Of a DNA stretch of 64,000 nt, positions 29,178 through 40,980 are shown piece by piece. Below the pieces are notes generated by a model. That model saw nothing but the letters and a program-made list of their open reading frames with translations. It ran no database searches and was not told where the DNA came from. The DNA is from Massariosphaeria phaeospora. Its lineage: Eukaryota > Ascomycota > Dothideomycetes > Pleosporales. Each line of letters opens with the position of its first letter. Position 1 is the stretch's first letter. Both the position numbers and the translations under genes were made by a program. The stretch covers positions 310,001-374,000 of the forward strand of contig JAADJZ010000011.1 of the NCBI GenBank assembly GCA_011032825.1, in the 5' to 3' direction.

Positions 29178-32168
29178 TCAATCTTGCCACTCAGGATTCT
29201 ACAATTAGATTCAATGTTAGCAAAAGGCACTTCACATTTCGATCAGAACATGGGGTCAACATACCTTTCTCAAAATCACCACCCCCTCCAACACATTGCT
29301 CAAGCTCAAATACTTCTCATCCTCGAGCTCTGCCCGCTCGCCATGCGCAAGCAACACGGGCGTACTCTGCGTCTGCCACCCGGTAATCGTCTTCGGCCGC
29401 CCCGCCTGGCCGACAATGTCAACTGCCTGGCCGACGCGCACGTTGACCGTCAGCGGCTTGAGCTCCTCGTCGAGCGTGATGAGGAAGCGGGGCGAGATGG
29501 CAGTCGCGAGGAAGTAGAGCAGATAGTGCGAATCACCGAGGATGAATTGCTTGGCGTCGATGAGCGAGACGAGCACAGTGAGGAGGCCGGCGGCTGCGAC
29601 GCGGGACAGGACGTGTCGCTCCGTGTGGAAGGGGTTGGCAGAGAGCGTGCCCTTGCCCATGTGCAGCAGACCCTGAGCTATGCGCACCATGAAGAGGGCG
29701 TTCGGGTCACGGTGGTAGTAGCTTGCGAGTTGCCTGAGTAGTTGCGCAAGGCGAGCGTTGTTTGTGCCTGCGCCCAGAAGACCCATAGCGAAGATGGCGT
29801 TGACGGCGACATCGTTGTCATTATCGTGAGAGTACCGCGACAGGGTATCGTAGACCTTCATTTGCGGGTTACTTGGGCTGATGAGAGCCATGGCAAGCGG
29901 AACAGCTTTCCGGATGTTGGGCTCGCCATAGTGCATCAGGTGGCCAAAAGTTCTTAGGATCATGTCTTGGCCGACTTCCTCACCCATAGCAACGAGTGAC
30001 AGACCAATAACAGCATATGACTGCAGGAGCTCATCGCCCTTCTTCTCATCGTTGTCATCCTCAATGTGCTCGTTGCAGATATGGAGCAGTTGTTGGATCT
30101 TGAGCACAGCACCGGTACCTGCCCACGCGCACACCTCTGCGAGGACAGCAGTAGGCTTCGACATGGGGTGATCCAGAGCCTTGAGAGTCTCTAAGATGAC
30201 CTCAACCTCCTCTTGCTGGCCGAAGAAAAGCAGTGCGAGGCCCAAAGCCATGAACCGAGTCCACTTGTCCTTGAGCTGCTTTGACCGGTCCTCGTCGAGA
30301 AGTGTGTTCATTAGCGCATCCGTGACTTCACCGTTGGCAGACCCTACGAAGATTAATCCAAGCGAGAGGGCAGCCATGGCCGAGAGCTGCATGTCGAGAG
30401 TTGTGTCGGTGACAATAGGCAAAAGAAGTTCCAGGAGCTCCTCCTTATTTGAGCCAGCATAGGCAAGCCCGAGACCCATGATCGAGGCCACGCGGATGTT
30501 GATGTTCTTGTGTGAAAGATTGTCCTCATCACCGAGCAGAGCCAGCGCAGGATCTGACTCCATGCGCACGCCGGAGTTGAAGATACCTGTAGCAAGCATA
30601 GCACCCGCCTTGATAAGGTCCTCGTCCACATTCGTGTAGGGATCGATCTTGTCCAGGCCCATCTCCACGTCCCAGAGCATGAGCATACCCATTGAGGCGG
30701 CCGTAGACATCATACCCTCGTCTTTTGTTTTCCACACCCAGCTGTTCTTGCTGTCTGCGTTGAGCATGAGCTTATCGTTGCCAAAACCAGCGTTTACGAA
30801 TGCGTTGACAAATGCTGAAGCGAGGTTGTGCCTTGCAGAGTCTGTGTTGGTGAGTCCCGCGGTCCTGCTACTCTCTAGGTGCGTCTTGTAGATGTCATCG
30901 GGGGTCTTCGGGTCCAGAATATTAAGCTCCTTGCCGAGCGCCTTGAAGTGGTCCGGGAGTCGCGTGTTGTTCAGACACTCCTGGAGCTCCGAGTCGTCGT
31001 CGTCTGAGACATCAAACCATATCCGTTGTCGGGCGATGAGGAATGCCAGCTGCCTGCGAATCGCCTTGTCATCGGTTGCGTTGAAAGTGCCTTCGATCAA
31101 TTCGCGGTCGTTCAACCGTATCGCCAGCGTCACTGCTTGTGTGTACTGGTTGTATTTGCGGTAGATTTGATATGCCGTGCGGAGGAACTTGTCGTTGTCG
31201 GGGTACGTCAATAACGGCACAGTGCTAGCACGCATTAGCAGTATCCGCCAAATATCTGCACGACATGCTTACGTGACCATGTACAAGCACACGCGCGCGT
31301 ACGTATCCTCGTCCAGATGGTTCTCGATCTGGTCGATCATCTCCAGCTCGGACAGGATATCCACCGCGTCGCCCTCGGCGTTGTGCTTCAGGAAGAAGGG
31401 CACGAGGGTCAGGGCCAGGTCAGTGATGTCGTCCGTGGTCTCGTCGTCGTTCAGCCGCTTCTGGAACTCGCGGCCGATCTCCAGGGCGAGATGGCGCATG
31501 TACTCGTGGCCCCAGGAGCCGAGATCGGACGACGGGGCTTGCAGGCGGTACTTTAAGCAGTCGAGGCGGTCTTCGTCGGAATACGTCATGCCCAGCACGG
31601 ACAGCATGTCGGCGAAGGATTTCTGCCCTGATAAGCCGTCTGGACTAGCTACGCCGCACGGGGGAAGCTCACCTTGTCCTCGTTCGCCGGCCACGCCTCG
31701 TATGCCTTCTCCAAGCTCGCGTAGTGCGGCCGCAGGAACTTGAGCGGCTTGGGCACTGCTGTCATTGAGCTCGTCGACGTCTTGATGAAGTTCTTGATGT
31801 TCTCGAGCGCGGGCTTGTACAGGCTCTTGTCGGATTCCTGGTGCGCAGATGCACGGTTAGCGCGGTGCTGCAGGCACACGAGAGAGACATGGACGCGAGC
31901 CCGCCACGTACCAGTATCCGCTCGACGAGCATGTCGAGTTCGCCCTTCAGCTGCTGGTCCTCTTCGCTGAGCTCCTCTACACCATCTCGTCAGCACGCAG
32001 CGAACAGCCGGCCCCGGAACACATACCAGGCGGCGGCGCGCCCTTCTTGCCGTCTGCTACCGGCTTGCCATCCTTGTCCTTGATGCCCTCCTTGTCGGCC
32101 TCGCCGTTGGTGGCCTTGGCCTTGCCCTTCTCGGCCGCCGTGAGCTTCTTCTCGTCGTCCTGGGCCAT
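29178..32168 (-). CDS. RPN1: 26S proteasome regulatory subunit Rpn1
   Basis: Rpn1 is the large base subunit of the proteasome cap that docks ubiquitin receptors and Ubp6. Exons on the minus strand are 32027-32168, 31912-31976, 31673-31837, 31273-31622, 29265-31224 and 29178-29198, giving 900 residues, the usual length. Introns are 48-74 bases, all GT-AG. The product begins [19 protein letters not shown] (charged, disordered), then [40 protein letters not shown] and [18 protein letters not shown]. The central toroid of PC repeats shows [41 protein letters not shown] and [20 protein letters not shown]. The end is VVILRKNPEWQD after the last small exon. Acceptor choice at 31622 was set by frame and by family similarity. 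Confidence 0.94.
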
Positions 32169-32558
32169 GGTGATGACGGACAGCAGCGAGTTGCAGGCGG
32201 CGAATCGGATGTCGGATGTGCTCAGCGCAGCGGGGCGTCCGGAGTCTCGCACGGCCGTCTGGCGGTGGTTGCCCGAGGTGGAGGAATGGGAGGGAGCGGG
32301 GGGAGCGGGGGCGGGTGCAGCGTGGTGGTGATGGCGGAAGTGGACGTGGACGTGGACGTGGACGGGGACGTGAAAGTGGCCGGTGAGGTCGCGCTTCGTT
32401 AAAGTTGAAGTTGACGGGCCAGGGACCGCCGGCCAGCGCCAAGGCCCAGCACCCTCGCGAAGCCTCCACCAAATTTAATAATTATTGCCCCGCGCCGACT
32501 TCACACGAGCCGCGCCGTGCAAAGCAACCCGCCAACCCTCCCCGAACCCACCGCCAGC
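32169..32558. promoter_or_regulatory. Shared divergent promoter of Rpn1 and Rio2
   Basis: The start codons of Rpn1 (32168, minus) and Rio2 (32559, plus) are 390 bases apart and face away from each other, so both promoters must lie here or overlap into the genes. An AT-rich patch (AAATTTAATAATTATTG) is at 32469-32485, close to the Rio2 side. No factor-binding site was identified with confidence. Confidence 0.6.
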
Positions 32559-33988
32559 ATGAAGCTCGACGTCAAGAACATCCGCTACCTGTCGCGCGAC
32601 GACTGGCGCGTCCTCACAGCCGTACGCCCTCTGCTGCTCTCGCCATGCCCGCCATGCAGCCCTCCATGGCGGGGCATCGTCCACCGTCTCCTAGCTAACA
32701 CGCCCAGACCGAGCAGGGCAGCCGCAACCACGAAATCGTGCCCACGCCGCTCATCGCCTCGCTGGCCGCCCTCGGCGGCGGCGGCGTGCCCAAGTCCATC
32801 TCGGCGCTCGCCAAAACCAACCTGATCGCGCGCGTCAAGAATGCGCGCTACGACGGCTACCGCCTCACGTACGGCGGCCTCGACTACCTCGCGCTGCACA
32901 CGCACACCAAGGCCGGCACCGTCTACAGCGTCGGCAACCAGATCGGCGTCGGCAAGGAGTCGGACATCTTCGTGTGCGCGGCGCCCGAGACGGGCCGCCA
33001 GCTGGTGCTCAAGATCCACCGCCTGGGCCGCATCTCGTTCCGCACCGTCAAGGCGAACCGCGACTATCTGCGGAACCGCGCCGGCGGCAGCTGGATGTAC
33101 ATGTCGCGCCTGGCTGCCATGAAGGAGTTCGAGTTCATGAAGGCGCTGCGGCGCGAGGGGTTCCCCGTGCCCGAGCCCGTGGGGCAGTCCCGCCACACGG
33201 TGGTCATGAGCCTGGTCGATGCCTTTCCGCTGCGCCAGATATCGCGCGTCGGCGAGCCGGCGGCGCTGTATGGCGAGCTGATGGGGCTGATTGTGCGGCT
33301 GGCGCGGTACGGCCTCATCCACGGCGATTTCAACGAGTTCAACATCCTCGTCGAGGAGAAAATGGACGCAGACGATGAAGACGGGCCGATCACGCTGATC
33401 CCTACGCTGATCGACTTCCCGCAAATGGTGTCTATTGACCACGTCAACGCCGACTTCTACTTCGACCGCGACGTCACCTGCATCAAGCGCTACTTTTCGC
33501 GGCGCTTCGGCTTCACGGCCGACGAGCCGGGCCCCTTCTTCAAGGACTCGACCAAGAAGCTGATCAAGCGGCTGGACGTCGAGGTCGAAGCGTCGGGCTT
33601 CAGCCGGAAAATGGCCAAGACTCTGGAGGCGTACATGAAGGAACACGGCGTGGATGGGGATGCGGGCGAGGCCGAGCGTTCCGACGACGATGACGCTGAT
33701 GATGCCGGTGAGAATGAGACTGGGGAAGGGGAGGGACAAGACGCACAGGGCCATCATCATGCCAGCGAACCGCTCTCACCGACGCCCAATCCCCCAACCG
33801 CGACCACGGCCCTCACCCCTGCCGCCCTCGCCTCGCAAATGACCATTCTCGACATCAGAGACACCGACCCTCTCCCCGATCTCAGCGACATGAAACCCCT
33901 TCCCACATCCACCGCCCCACCACCCAGCATAATATCAACCACCACCACCACCAAATCCGCAAAAGCAAAAGCCGGATGGTCAATCTAG
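32559..33988 (+). CDS. RIO2: Serine/threonine-protein kinase Rio2
   Basis: Rio2 is an atypical kinase/ATPase needed for late maturation of the 40S ribosomal subunit. Exons 32559-32621 and 32708-33988 join across an 86-base intron (GTACGC donor, CCCAG acceptor), giving 447 residues. The start MKLDVKNIRYLSRDDWRVLTA is typical of Rio2, followed by the winged-helix domain (TPLIASLAALGGG, YRLTYGGLDYLAL). Kinase signatures are the phosphate-binding loop GVGKESDIFV (near 101-110), the conserved Lys in VLKIHRLG (K123), the catalytic HGDFNEFN (H226, D228) and the metal-binding LIDFPQMVS (D257). The last 100 residues are acidic and low in complexity. It shares its upstream region with Rpn1. Confidence 0.95.
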
Positions 33989-34054
33989 ATCGCTTCCAAT
34001 TTCCAGATTGGTTCTTTTCTTCTTCTTCTTCTTCTTCTTCTTCTTCCTCCTCCT

Positions 34055-34142
<88 letters not shown>

Positions 34143-35033
34143 CTTCAGCGATACCCACAACTTTTCCGCGTCGTAAATGCTACCAAGTACCAAATATCCT
34201 TGTTTCTGTCTAGACAATAGAGACTATCAGAATCAAATACCAAGTTGAAATTTACTCAAATCTGTCGTACTACAAGCCATTTACTCATGAGTTGCGTGCA
34301 CCTGCACGCCGCCAGCTGAGGCATTGTGTGATAAACGTGCCTACCTTAAGAGCTACCCCACTCCCAACATAGGGCGTGTACCTTGAAATTCCTAGAGATA
34401 AACCTCACAAGACCAGTCACACAAGCAACATCGACGCCAACACGACTCATGACCACAGAAGAGATTGTATTATACTTCGAAGTGTAGAAGCTACAAGAAA
34501 TCCCTCGCCTGTCCTCGGTCCAGCGCCGCCTTTTTGAAAACTGCCCCACCATGAATGAAATCGAACCGCCTATCCACCAAGATCTGCTCCACCAGCACAG
34601 GCTATATATGTTGTTGATATTAGTGAGTCTGGGCTGTTGCACAACAACCACCCAAACGAGACCTGAAGAAGATTCATCCATCGCCCTGCAAGATAGCAGC
34701 GACTTGAAGGCAAAGGCGACGAGACCATAGCTTGAGATGGGGTCTAGGTGTATTCGCGTGTTGATGAGAGGGATAGTCGGTCCGTAGAATGGAAGGAATG
34801 GGTGGGTGAAAGCCCGAAGCTGAAGTCCAAAAGCTGAATAACATGTTGAGAAAATCGAGAGGCAGAGGGCGCGCTCACCCCACCTGTATGCGATAGGATG
34901 ACGTGTTATTTATGTTGGTTCCAAAAAGACTCCGAGAAGGGTAAGAAACGATCACGAAGAATAATCCGTACACCGATATGTGCCGGCGAGCTTGAATCCA
35001 GGCGGATCAAGGTGCGTCGAAAGTGACCTAGGC
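33989..35033. other. Intergenic with a long trinucleotide repeat
   Basis: No gene seen. The tract at 34017-34140 is listed separately. The genes on both sides end here (Rio2 from the left, the RRM gene from the right), so this is a convergent 3' region. Confidence 0.55.
34017..34140 (+). repeat. Compound microsatellite (TTC)10 (CTC)3 (ACT)28
   Basis: Bases 34017-34046 are ten TTC units, 34047-34055 three CTC units and 34057-34140 twenty-eight perfect ACT units. The tract starts 28 bases after the Rio2 stop and would fall in its 3' untranslated region. ORFs read through it are artefacts of the repeat. Confidence 0.97.
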
Positions 35034-37069
35034 CTACTCGTCGCGACCAGATCCACGATGGGGAGAGACAGACTCTCCGTCCAGCTTGACCGGAGTGGCA
35101 GGATTGGTCTTGATATCGATGCCATGATCAGAGGCTCCATCCTCGACCTTCACACCACCAACCTGCGCCAGCGAGTGCATTGCTGGGCGAGACATGCCGA
35201 GTGTCGACGGGACAGCAGGTGCCCATGGTGCTCGGTAGCGGGGGGCAGCGGACTGAACGAACGGAGTTGGATTGCTGCGATCGATTAGACAAATGATCCA
35301 AGTAGCTAGAGATGAGGCACTTGCGTCTGGCCTTGAAGGAACATCTCAAACTCGTTGGCAGCATTCTGCTGATCCGGAGAAAGCGTGAGGTAACGATCAG
35401 GGACACCAAGGGCCCGAGCTTGTGCAACGCCGACTTCGTACTCGGCAGCACGGAAAACGCGGCCAGCTGCAGTCTGTTGCTTGAGCATCTTCTGCTCATG
35501 GGTGTCCGAGTAGCGGATCTGGATCAGATGCTCATCGCCGCCTGGCTTGGAGACCGGTGTGTTGTTGAACTTCTTGATGACCTCCTCGCAAATGTCACGA
35601 GTCTCGAACCTGTTCATGATTAGCGACACCATCCAGTGAATGCGAGACACGGTTCACTAACCGGGCAAAGCCGACACCGCGACCGGTACCAGCGGCGTCG
35701 CGGAGGATCCTGCTGGAGCAAACCTTGTGGGGAGAGAATATAGCACCCAATTCCTGGCCGACAGTCAGAAGTGCGCAAGTAGCTAGAGAGGGTGTGCTGG
35801 ACTTACATGCTCATTCATGTTCTTCGGGATGTTCGAGACATACAAGTTGGTGTTACCATCATCCGCGAACTTCTTCAGCTTGGAGTAGAACGATTCCTGA
35901 ATGGTCAGAAAACGAAAGCTCACTCGTTGCTGACTGGACTCACCCTTGCGAAGCTGACTTCATATCCGAGATAGTGAAAGCCACGGATGCAGTTCTCGGC
36001 GTCCTCGAAGTTGTGGTACTTGATGAAGCCGAAACTGTGCATCTGAATTAGCCGGGTGAAAAACTGCAACCACACAACCGAATACTCACCCTTTGCAGAG
36101 GTGGGTCTTGAGGTCAATGATCGACTTCGAGCTCTGAATGTCACCGAAACGCTTGCCCCAACCGAAGAGCATCTCATCAGTGGTCTCGGGAAGCAGGCCC
36201 CGGATGTACACGTTGGTCTCGCCGGTCTTGTTCTCGAGGCTGCGATCAAGTGGCTTGAGAGGAGAGCTAGGCGCCGGGATAGCTCGAGGGATCGGAGGTT
36301 CCTTGTTCAAGAGAGCCAGCAAGTGCGGTGGGAGAGACGGCAGTGTCTGCGGGGGCTTCTGAAGGGGAGCGACGAGCTGATACTGGTGGGCCAGCTGGGA
36401 TGGCGAAGGAGTGGCGCTGTTGGTATAGACACCACTGGGAGATCGGTCCATGATGGCGGCAGTCGTTCCATAACGGTAAGCACCCGAGCTGCCGTATGGC
36501 GTCCCGGGGATGTCGTTCTCCGCCGAGGAAATGGAGTCGCGGCGCGGCGTCATGAGAGATGGCATGTCACCAGAAGACACGCGAGACGTCCAGCCTGGGG
36601 CCATAGGGCTCTCACCCATCATGGGCTGGCCGTACTGGTAAGCATTCTGGGGAACGAAAGATCCGTTGGCACTGTAGACGCCCGGAGAGTGGCCAAGACC
36701 GTGGTGCTGCTGACTGGCGGCGGGCATGACCTGATACATGGAGTTGATCATGTGCTGGTTCGGAACCCACAAACCTTGACCCTGCGAGAGCGGAACGCCG
36801 TTGTACTCGGACGAGCCGTTGGACATCATGGAGCCTCCCGACTTGGCGGTGCCTGAAGAGCCGTAGGAGGCGTGCAGGTTCATACCTGCCATGTTCGCAG
36901 TCAGACCCTGCAGATTGTTCTCATCGAGGTGGGGGGAGACTCCCAGACCTCGTGGAAGGTATGGACCCGCGCCATGGCCCTGGCCGGCCTGCGGATAGTG
37001 GTTCAGCATCTGGCCCTTGTAGCCGGGGACGGGGGCCGGGTAGTTGTTCTGGCGGGGGTTGGCCGACAT
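35034..37069 (-). CDS. RNA-binding protein with two RRM domains (MSSP/RBMS-like)
   Basis: Six exons on the minus strand (36090-37069, 35944-36034, 35807-35896, 35662-35753, 35325-35609, 35034-35274) give 592 residues. The first 270 residues are Gly/Ser/Pro/Gln-rich and disordered. RRM1 has TNVYIRGLLPETTDEML and KGFGFIKYHNFEDAENCI; RRM2 has TNLYVSNIPKNMNEHELGAI and GRGVGFARFETRD. The order and spacing resemble MSSP/RBMS-type proteins that bind AU-rich RNA; the precise fungal name is not certain. The ATG at 37069 (MSANPRQNNYPAPVPG) was chosen as the first giving the disordered leader. The last intron appears to use a GC donor (GCAAGT), which keeps the frame into NPTPFVQSAAPRYRAP. The protein is probably cytosolic or nuclear and acts on mRNA. 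Confidence 0.85.
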
Positions 37070-37268
37070 GGTTGCGTGTTCGTACAGACGAGGGCTGTGG
37101 GATTGTTGAACGACGTTGGAACCGGCTGTGCGAGCTGGAGCGAACTGGGGAAGGCCGAGGACGAGGATGAGCAAACTCGACAGCCTAGCGCGGAACTGGG
37201 ACGAGCACTCTCTTCTGGGAGACGGAAAGGTGGACGAGCCGATTGAGATGTAGGAAAAAGACGGTGCT

Positions 37269-37276
37269 CTATATAG
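37269..37276 (-). promoter_or_regulatory. Possible TATA box of the RRM-protein gene
   Basis: The self-complementary octamer CTATATAG lies about 200 bases upstream of the start codon at 37069 on the minus strand. Position and sequence suit a TATA box, but fungal promoters often lack one and no transcript start is known. Confidence 0.35.
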
Positions 37277-37890
37277 GCACGGCGACAAGTCAGCGATAAA
37301 TCCCTCATTCTAACCGAGCCCTCGTGGCAGGGCGGCCGCACGTGGCAATGGGGCCCAGGGGGAGTGTGATGGGGGAGAGATGAGGTGGTGAACATGGGAA
37401 AGGAGGGACCCACTCCCGCAGGGCTGAGGCGATGGGTTGTGGCAAAGGAGTGAAAGGTGAGCCGGGCGGTGTGCAACTTACCGAGTCGAAAATGTCAAAC
37501 TTTTGCAATGTGCGGGACTGGTAGTGACTCCAAAGCTGCGACCGGGCGTCAGCGGTGTTCAGCGTGCCCGAAGAGGGGCGAGTCGAGCGGCGGACTGGAC
37601 TGACCTGTGAAAAGCTACAAAGAATGTGGCCACTGAAGCGTACTGGTGAGAAAGAAGTGTGGTGAAGAGAAGAGAAGGGAAGAAGACGGCGGGCAGACGA
37701 AAGGTCTGAAGAAAAGGGCGGGCGCGGAGACGGCGGGCAGACGCCGCGGGCGAGGCAGGAGCATTTGACGATGCTCGGCGGGTGGTGTGGACGTTTTCAG
37801 CAACCACGACCCGGGCCAACCGATCCCGGACGGCAGCCTCGCCCTCAGCACCGCGCGCCCCCCCGTCCGCGGAAGCTGGAGCGGACTGGA

Positions 37891-37918
37891 AACAGGAAAC
37901 AGGAAACAGGAAACAGGC
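37891..37918 (+). repeat. Short tandem repeat, AAACAGG x4
   Basis: Four exact copies of the heptamer AAACAGG follow one another. Confidence 0.9.
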
Positions 37919-38072
37919 CAGCGGCAAGCAGTCGAGAGCGGACTCACCTTCCTCAGCAATGTCGCGGGAAAGCAGCAGCAAACAGAGGGATACCAATGCA
38001 AACGGCAGCCGCAGAGCCGGGGGGTGTATGTGTGGGCACGTGTATGTGTATGTGCAGGTGCAGGTGTGCGTA

Positions 38073-38092
38073 TGTGTGTGTGTGTGTGTGTG
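38073..38092 (+). repeat. (TG)10 microsatellite
   Basis: Ten perfect TG dinucleotides, within a longer GT-rich stretch from about 38035. Confidence 0.85.
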
Positions 38093-38333
38093 CAGCGCTG
38101 GACCGGCCTGCCCTATCTGCTGCCACCGTCTGGGTAGTAATAGTGTTGCGGAAGAGCTGTTTCAATAGCAATGTCTGTCTCTGGGCGCGGAACGGGGAGC
38201 TGCGGTGCGAGTGCTGCTCTGCTCAGCTCGCCGCGATGGGCGAGGGCTGCTTTAATACCCATCTTGGTCTGGCGACCACGAGCGGTCCAGTGCTGCGAAG
38301 ACGTGTATCCGCCAGGGATGTGTCGCCGCTGGA

Positions 38334-38377
38334 AGCACTGAGCACTGAGCACTGAGCACTGGGCACTGAGCACTGAG
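38334..38377 (+). repeat. Heptamer tandem repeat, GCACTGA x6
   Basis: Six consecutive copies of GCACTGA, one with GG in place of GA, run across this stretch and are followed by a further AGCACTG after a two-base shift. Confidence 0.85.
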
Positions 38378-40980
38378 GAGCACTGCCAGTGAACGCAGAC
38401 GCTGCGAGGTCACATCCGTCGTGCACGCTGCCCGCATCTACTACTCTCGGCCATGCCCTTCCGAGACGGGCGTGTAGCACTCGCCCAGCAGCTGCGCACC
38501 GGCCTCCGCAGTCAAGCTTCTCGTTACAGCGGCCTACTCTACCGCGACGGCGAAGACGACCGCAGCTGCAGCGCCCTTGCAGTAGGGCTGAGAGGGAGCA
38601 ACAACACCCGTCACCGACGTCACTCACCTCTCATCGCCGTCGCCATCGCCATGCCAGAAGAGCTGCCTTGAAGTGACCGTGGCGTGGGAGGGGGGGCGCT
38701 GGCTGCTTGGCTGCGGTGCTCGAGACGACCTGTCACTTTCTCATCGCTGCAGCCCCTGACGACGCGTATCCGCGGGCGGGCCCGAATCCCCCCGTTGACG
38801 AGGTGCAGCTTCGTCGTTTGACGTGAGATGCGCTTGGAAGCCGTTAGTGAGGCTACACAGACAAGGAACCTCTCTTACCATTTACCCCAGCCTCGACCCA
38901 CTGCCCAGAGCTTGGAATAGATAGCCTTGTCGACGGGAGCGCCTGCAGCTCATTTGTGGCCCCGCTATGAGCCGACGCAGTGCAGCGAGTGGCTGCGGTT
39001 GCTAGTCGGGTTGGACCGTCCAAGTCTCGAGGTCGACTGTGCCAGGCATCGTCGCGACGTTGAAGGCGCATCAGTCAGTCCACTGCCTGCCAGAGCCCCC
39101 ACATGCCGTCGCCTCGCTGCATATGCCCATCTTGCAGCCCAGCCGCTGCTGAAGAAGAGACTCTGGGACTTGCTGCGGCAGTGCTGCAGGAAGCAAGGGT
39201 ATCTCCCGAGCCCACTACCGCTGCCCCAGCCTCCTGATAACGGAGAGGGAAGGTTGCGGCTGTTAGAGACAGTGGTGGTAAGTGCGCGGCGTACACAGTC
39301 TGAATTGTGAGAGAGGATGGACGAACCAAGAAACTGAGGCTGCGAATAGATTTTCTGGAAACAAGGCGTCCCGGTACACAAGCGAAGTCCAAGAATTAAA
39401 AGCACCTAATTGTACTTGTATAGGGCCTCCCTCACCTGTCTGCAAACGGCCTGTTCAAGCGTTGCCTCGCCGAATGTATCACAGGCAGCACTCGAAAGAG
39501 TATTGTCTGCTTCTCCGCGTGCTGCGTGGGCGCAAACCCTGTGGTCATAACCGGCTCCACGCAGCTATCCGGCAACTGTCTTCGTCTGATGAAACGCTGA
39601 CCATCGGGCAAGATGCAATCGAAATGCAATGTTCCGAAGACATCTGCAGAAGGCCCTGTATCGACGGTTGGATTTCGACATGTCTGAACCTCTACAAAGC
39701 TCTTACAGCGATGAGTCTGCAGGACGGGTAATTGGCTGACCCGTCACATGGCACGCCTGCAATGGTTGGCAGATTAGCCTTCCGTGTGTCATGTATGCTG
39801 TGCAATCGGGGCTTGCATGCCCTCTGCCGTCCGCCCATAGCTCAACGCCTTTAGAACCCGCCCGCAATCCCTCAGACTCTTCCACTGCGTTTGTCTCTGA
39901 GGTTACTGGACTCATCCTCGAACCTGGATATCGGGCCTTCGCTTCAGTTCGCGACCAGAAAGGGGGGAAAGACTTTCGCTTCTGATCGTCCTGCATCCGA
40001 GTGCGTGGTACAAAGGCTTGGGGCACGGCTCAGTCGGGATTCTCCAGAGTAGGGCAAAGAACCGTATGTATCTTCAAGAGCTATGTCCCTCGTGCGAGCA
40101 CCGGCTAGCAGGCTGTTGGGAAGGTGGCAGATATAGTCTTGGGGCTTGAGTGGAGTGATGCTCTCGGGTACGGCACACTCCGATGGTGGAGATTCTTGAG
40201 AAGACGTCGTATATACGATACTGTGCATACACGAAGCAGAGAAATACAAATAAAAGGACAACTGCAGCGTGCAGCGCGCAGAACAGCAGTCTCAGATAGA
40301 GAGAGTGAATATGAATAGAACAAGTGAATATGTGTTTGAAGCGAATAGGTGCTTCAATAGCAGCTATAACGAGCAAGCCCGGACAATAGCAGACAACAAC
40401 ACCACCAAGCAAATTCAAACACACTACACTACGGTAATCAACACCTTGGCACGGCTTCGGAATCCCCATGATGTTGGGACCCAAGGGAGAGGACCGACGC
40501 GCGAGGTTGTGGGCCAGCAAAGCAAAAAGCGATTCTGCCAGCATTGCCCGCCTTCGCCACGCCCCAATCCGGTGCCCGCGATGCATCCATCGATCGCTTC
40601 CAAGCCTTCTGCACGCACACCACAACAACAACAACAACAGCAGCTTCAACTCGCTTCGCTTCGCTTCGCTCGTATTATTCATCCCTGAATCTGATCTGTC
40701 TGAAGTCTATGGATGTGCTATGGACACGAGAAGAGTAGAGTATGTAGAGGAAATGAGTATAAGCAACCACCAAGCCTCCGTAAATCACCCCAGGATGATA
40801 CCTAGACGAGTTGTGAATGGACAGGGCCAAATTTTTACCAAGCGTCTTTTCCGATCTTGCCAGTTCCATGTCATATGCTCCGCCACCCACCATCTGTCAT
40901 TTTCGGGAAGGGGATCAAAAACGCCGTCGCTCCGATCTAGACCCGCGAGACTGAGAAATGCTACAAATGCCAGAGTGGGA

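Larger units (their letters stand above)
37070..40980. other. Long intergenic region with microrepeats
   Basis: About 3.9 kb with no supported gene. The many ORFs of 60-200 codons overlap on both strands and have no family features. Recognisable items are a TATA-like site upstream of the RRM gene, a (TG)10 run at 38073-38092, AAACAGG repeated at 37891-37918, and a heptamer array at 38334-38377. The left 700 bases probably hold a long 5' leader and the promoter of the RRM gene; the right end is the 3' region of the P450 reductase gene. Confidence 0.5.

Noticed and set aside
32585..33760. A 391-codon minus-strand ORF antisense to Rio2
   Set aside because: It mirrors the GC-rich third codon positions of Rio2 and shows no family features of its own.
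33976..34220. ORFs encoding runs of Ser, Thr, Tyr or Val
   Set aside because: They are translations of the trinucleotide repeat, not genes.
37765..38676. Overlapping ORFs of 116-196 codons on both strands
   Set aside because: They pass through microrepeats, overlap each other in several frames and show no conserved features.
39282..39731. A 149-codon plus-strand ORF with several Cys
   Set aside because: No signal peptide, domain or splice support; it is surrounded by equally long random frames.
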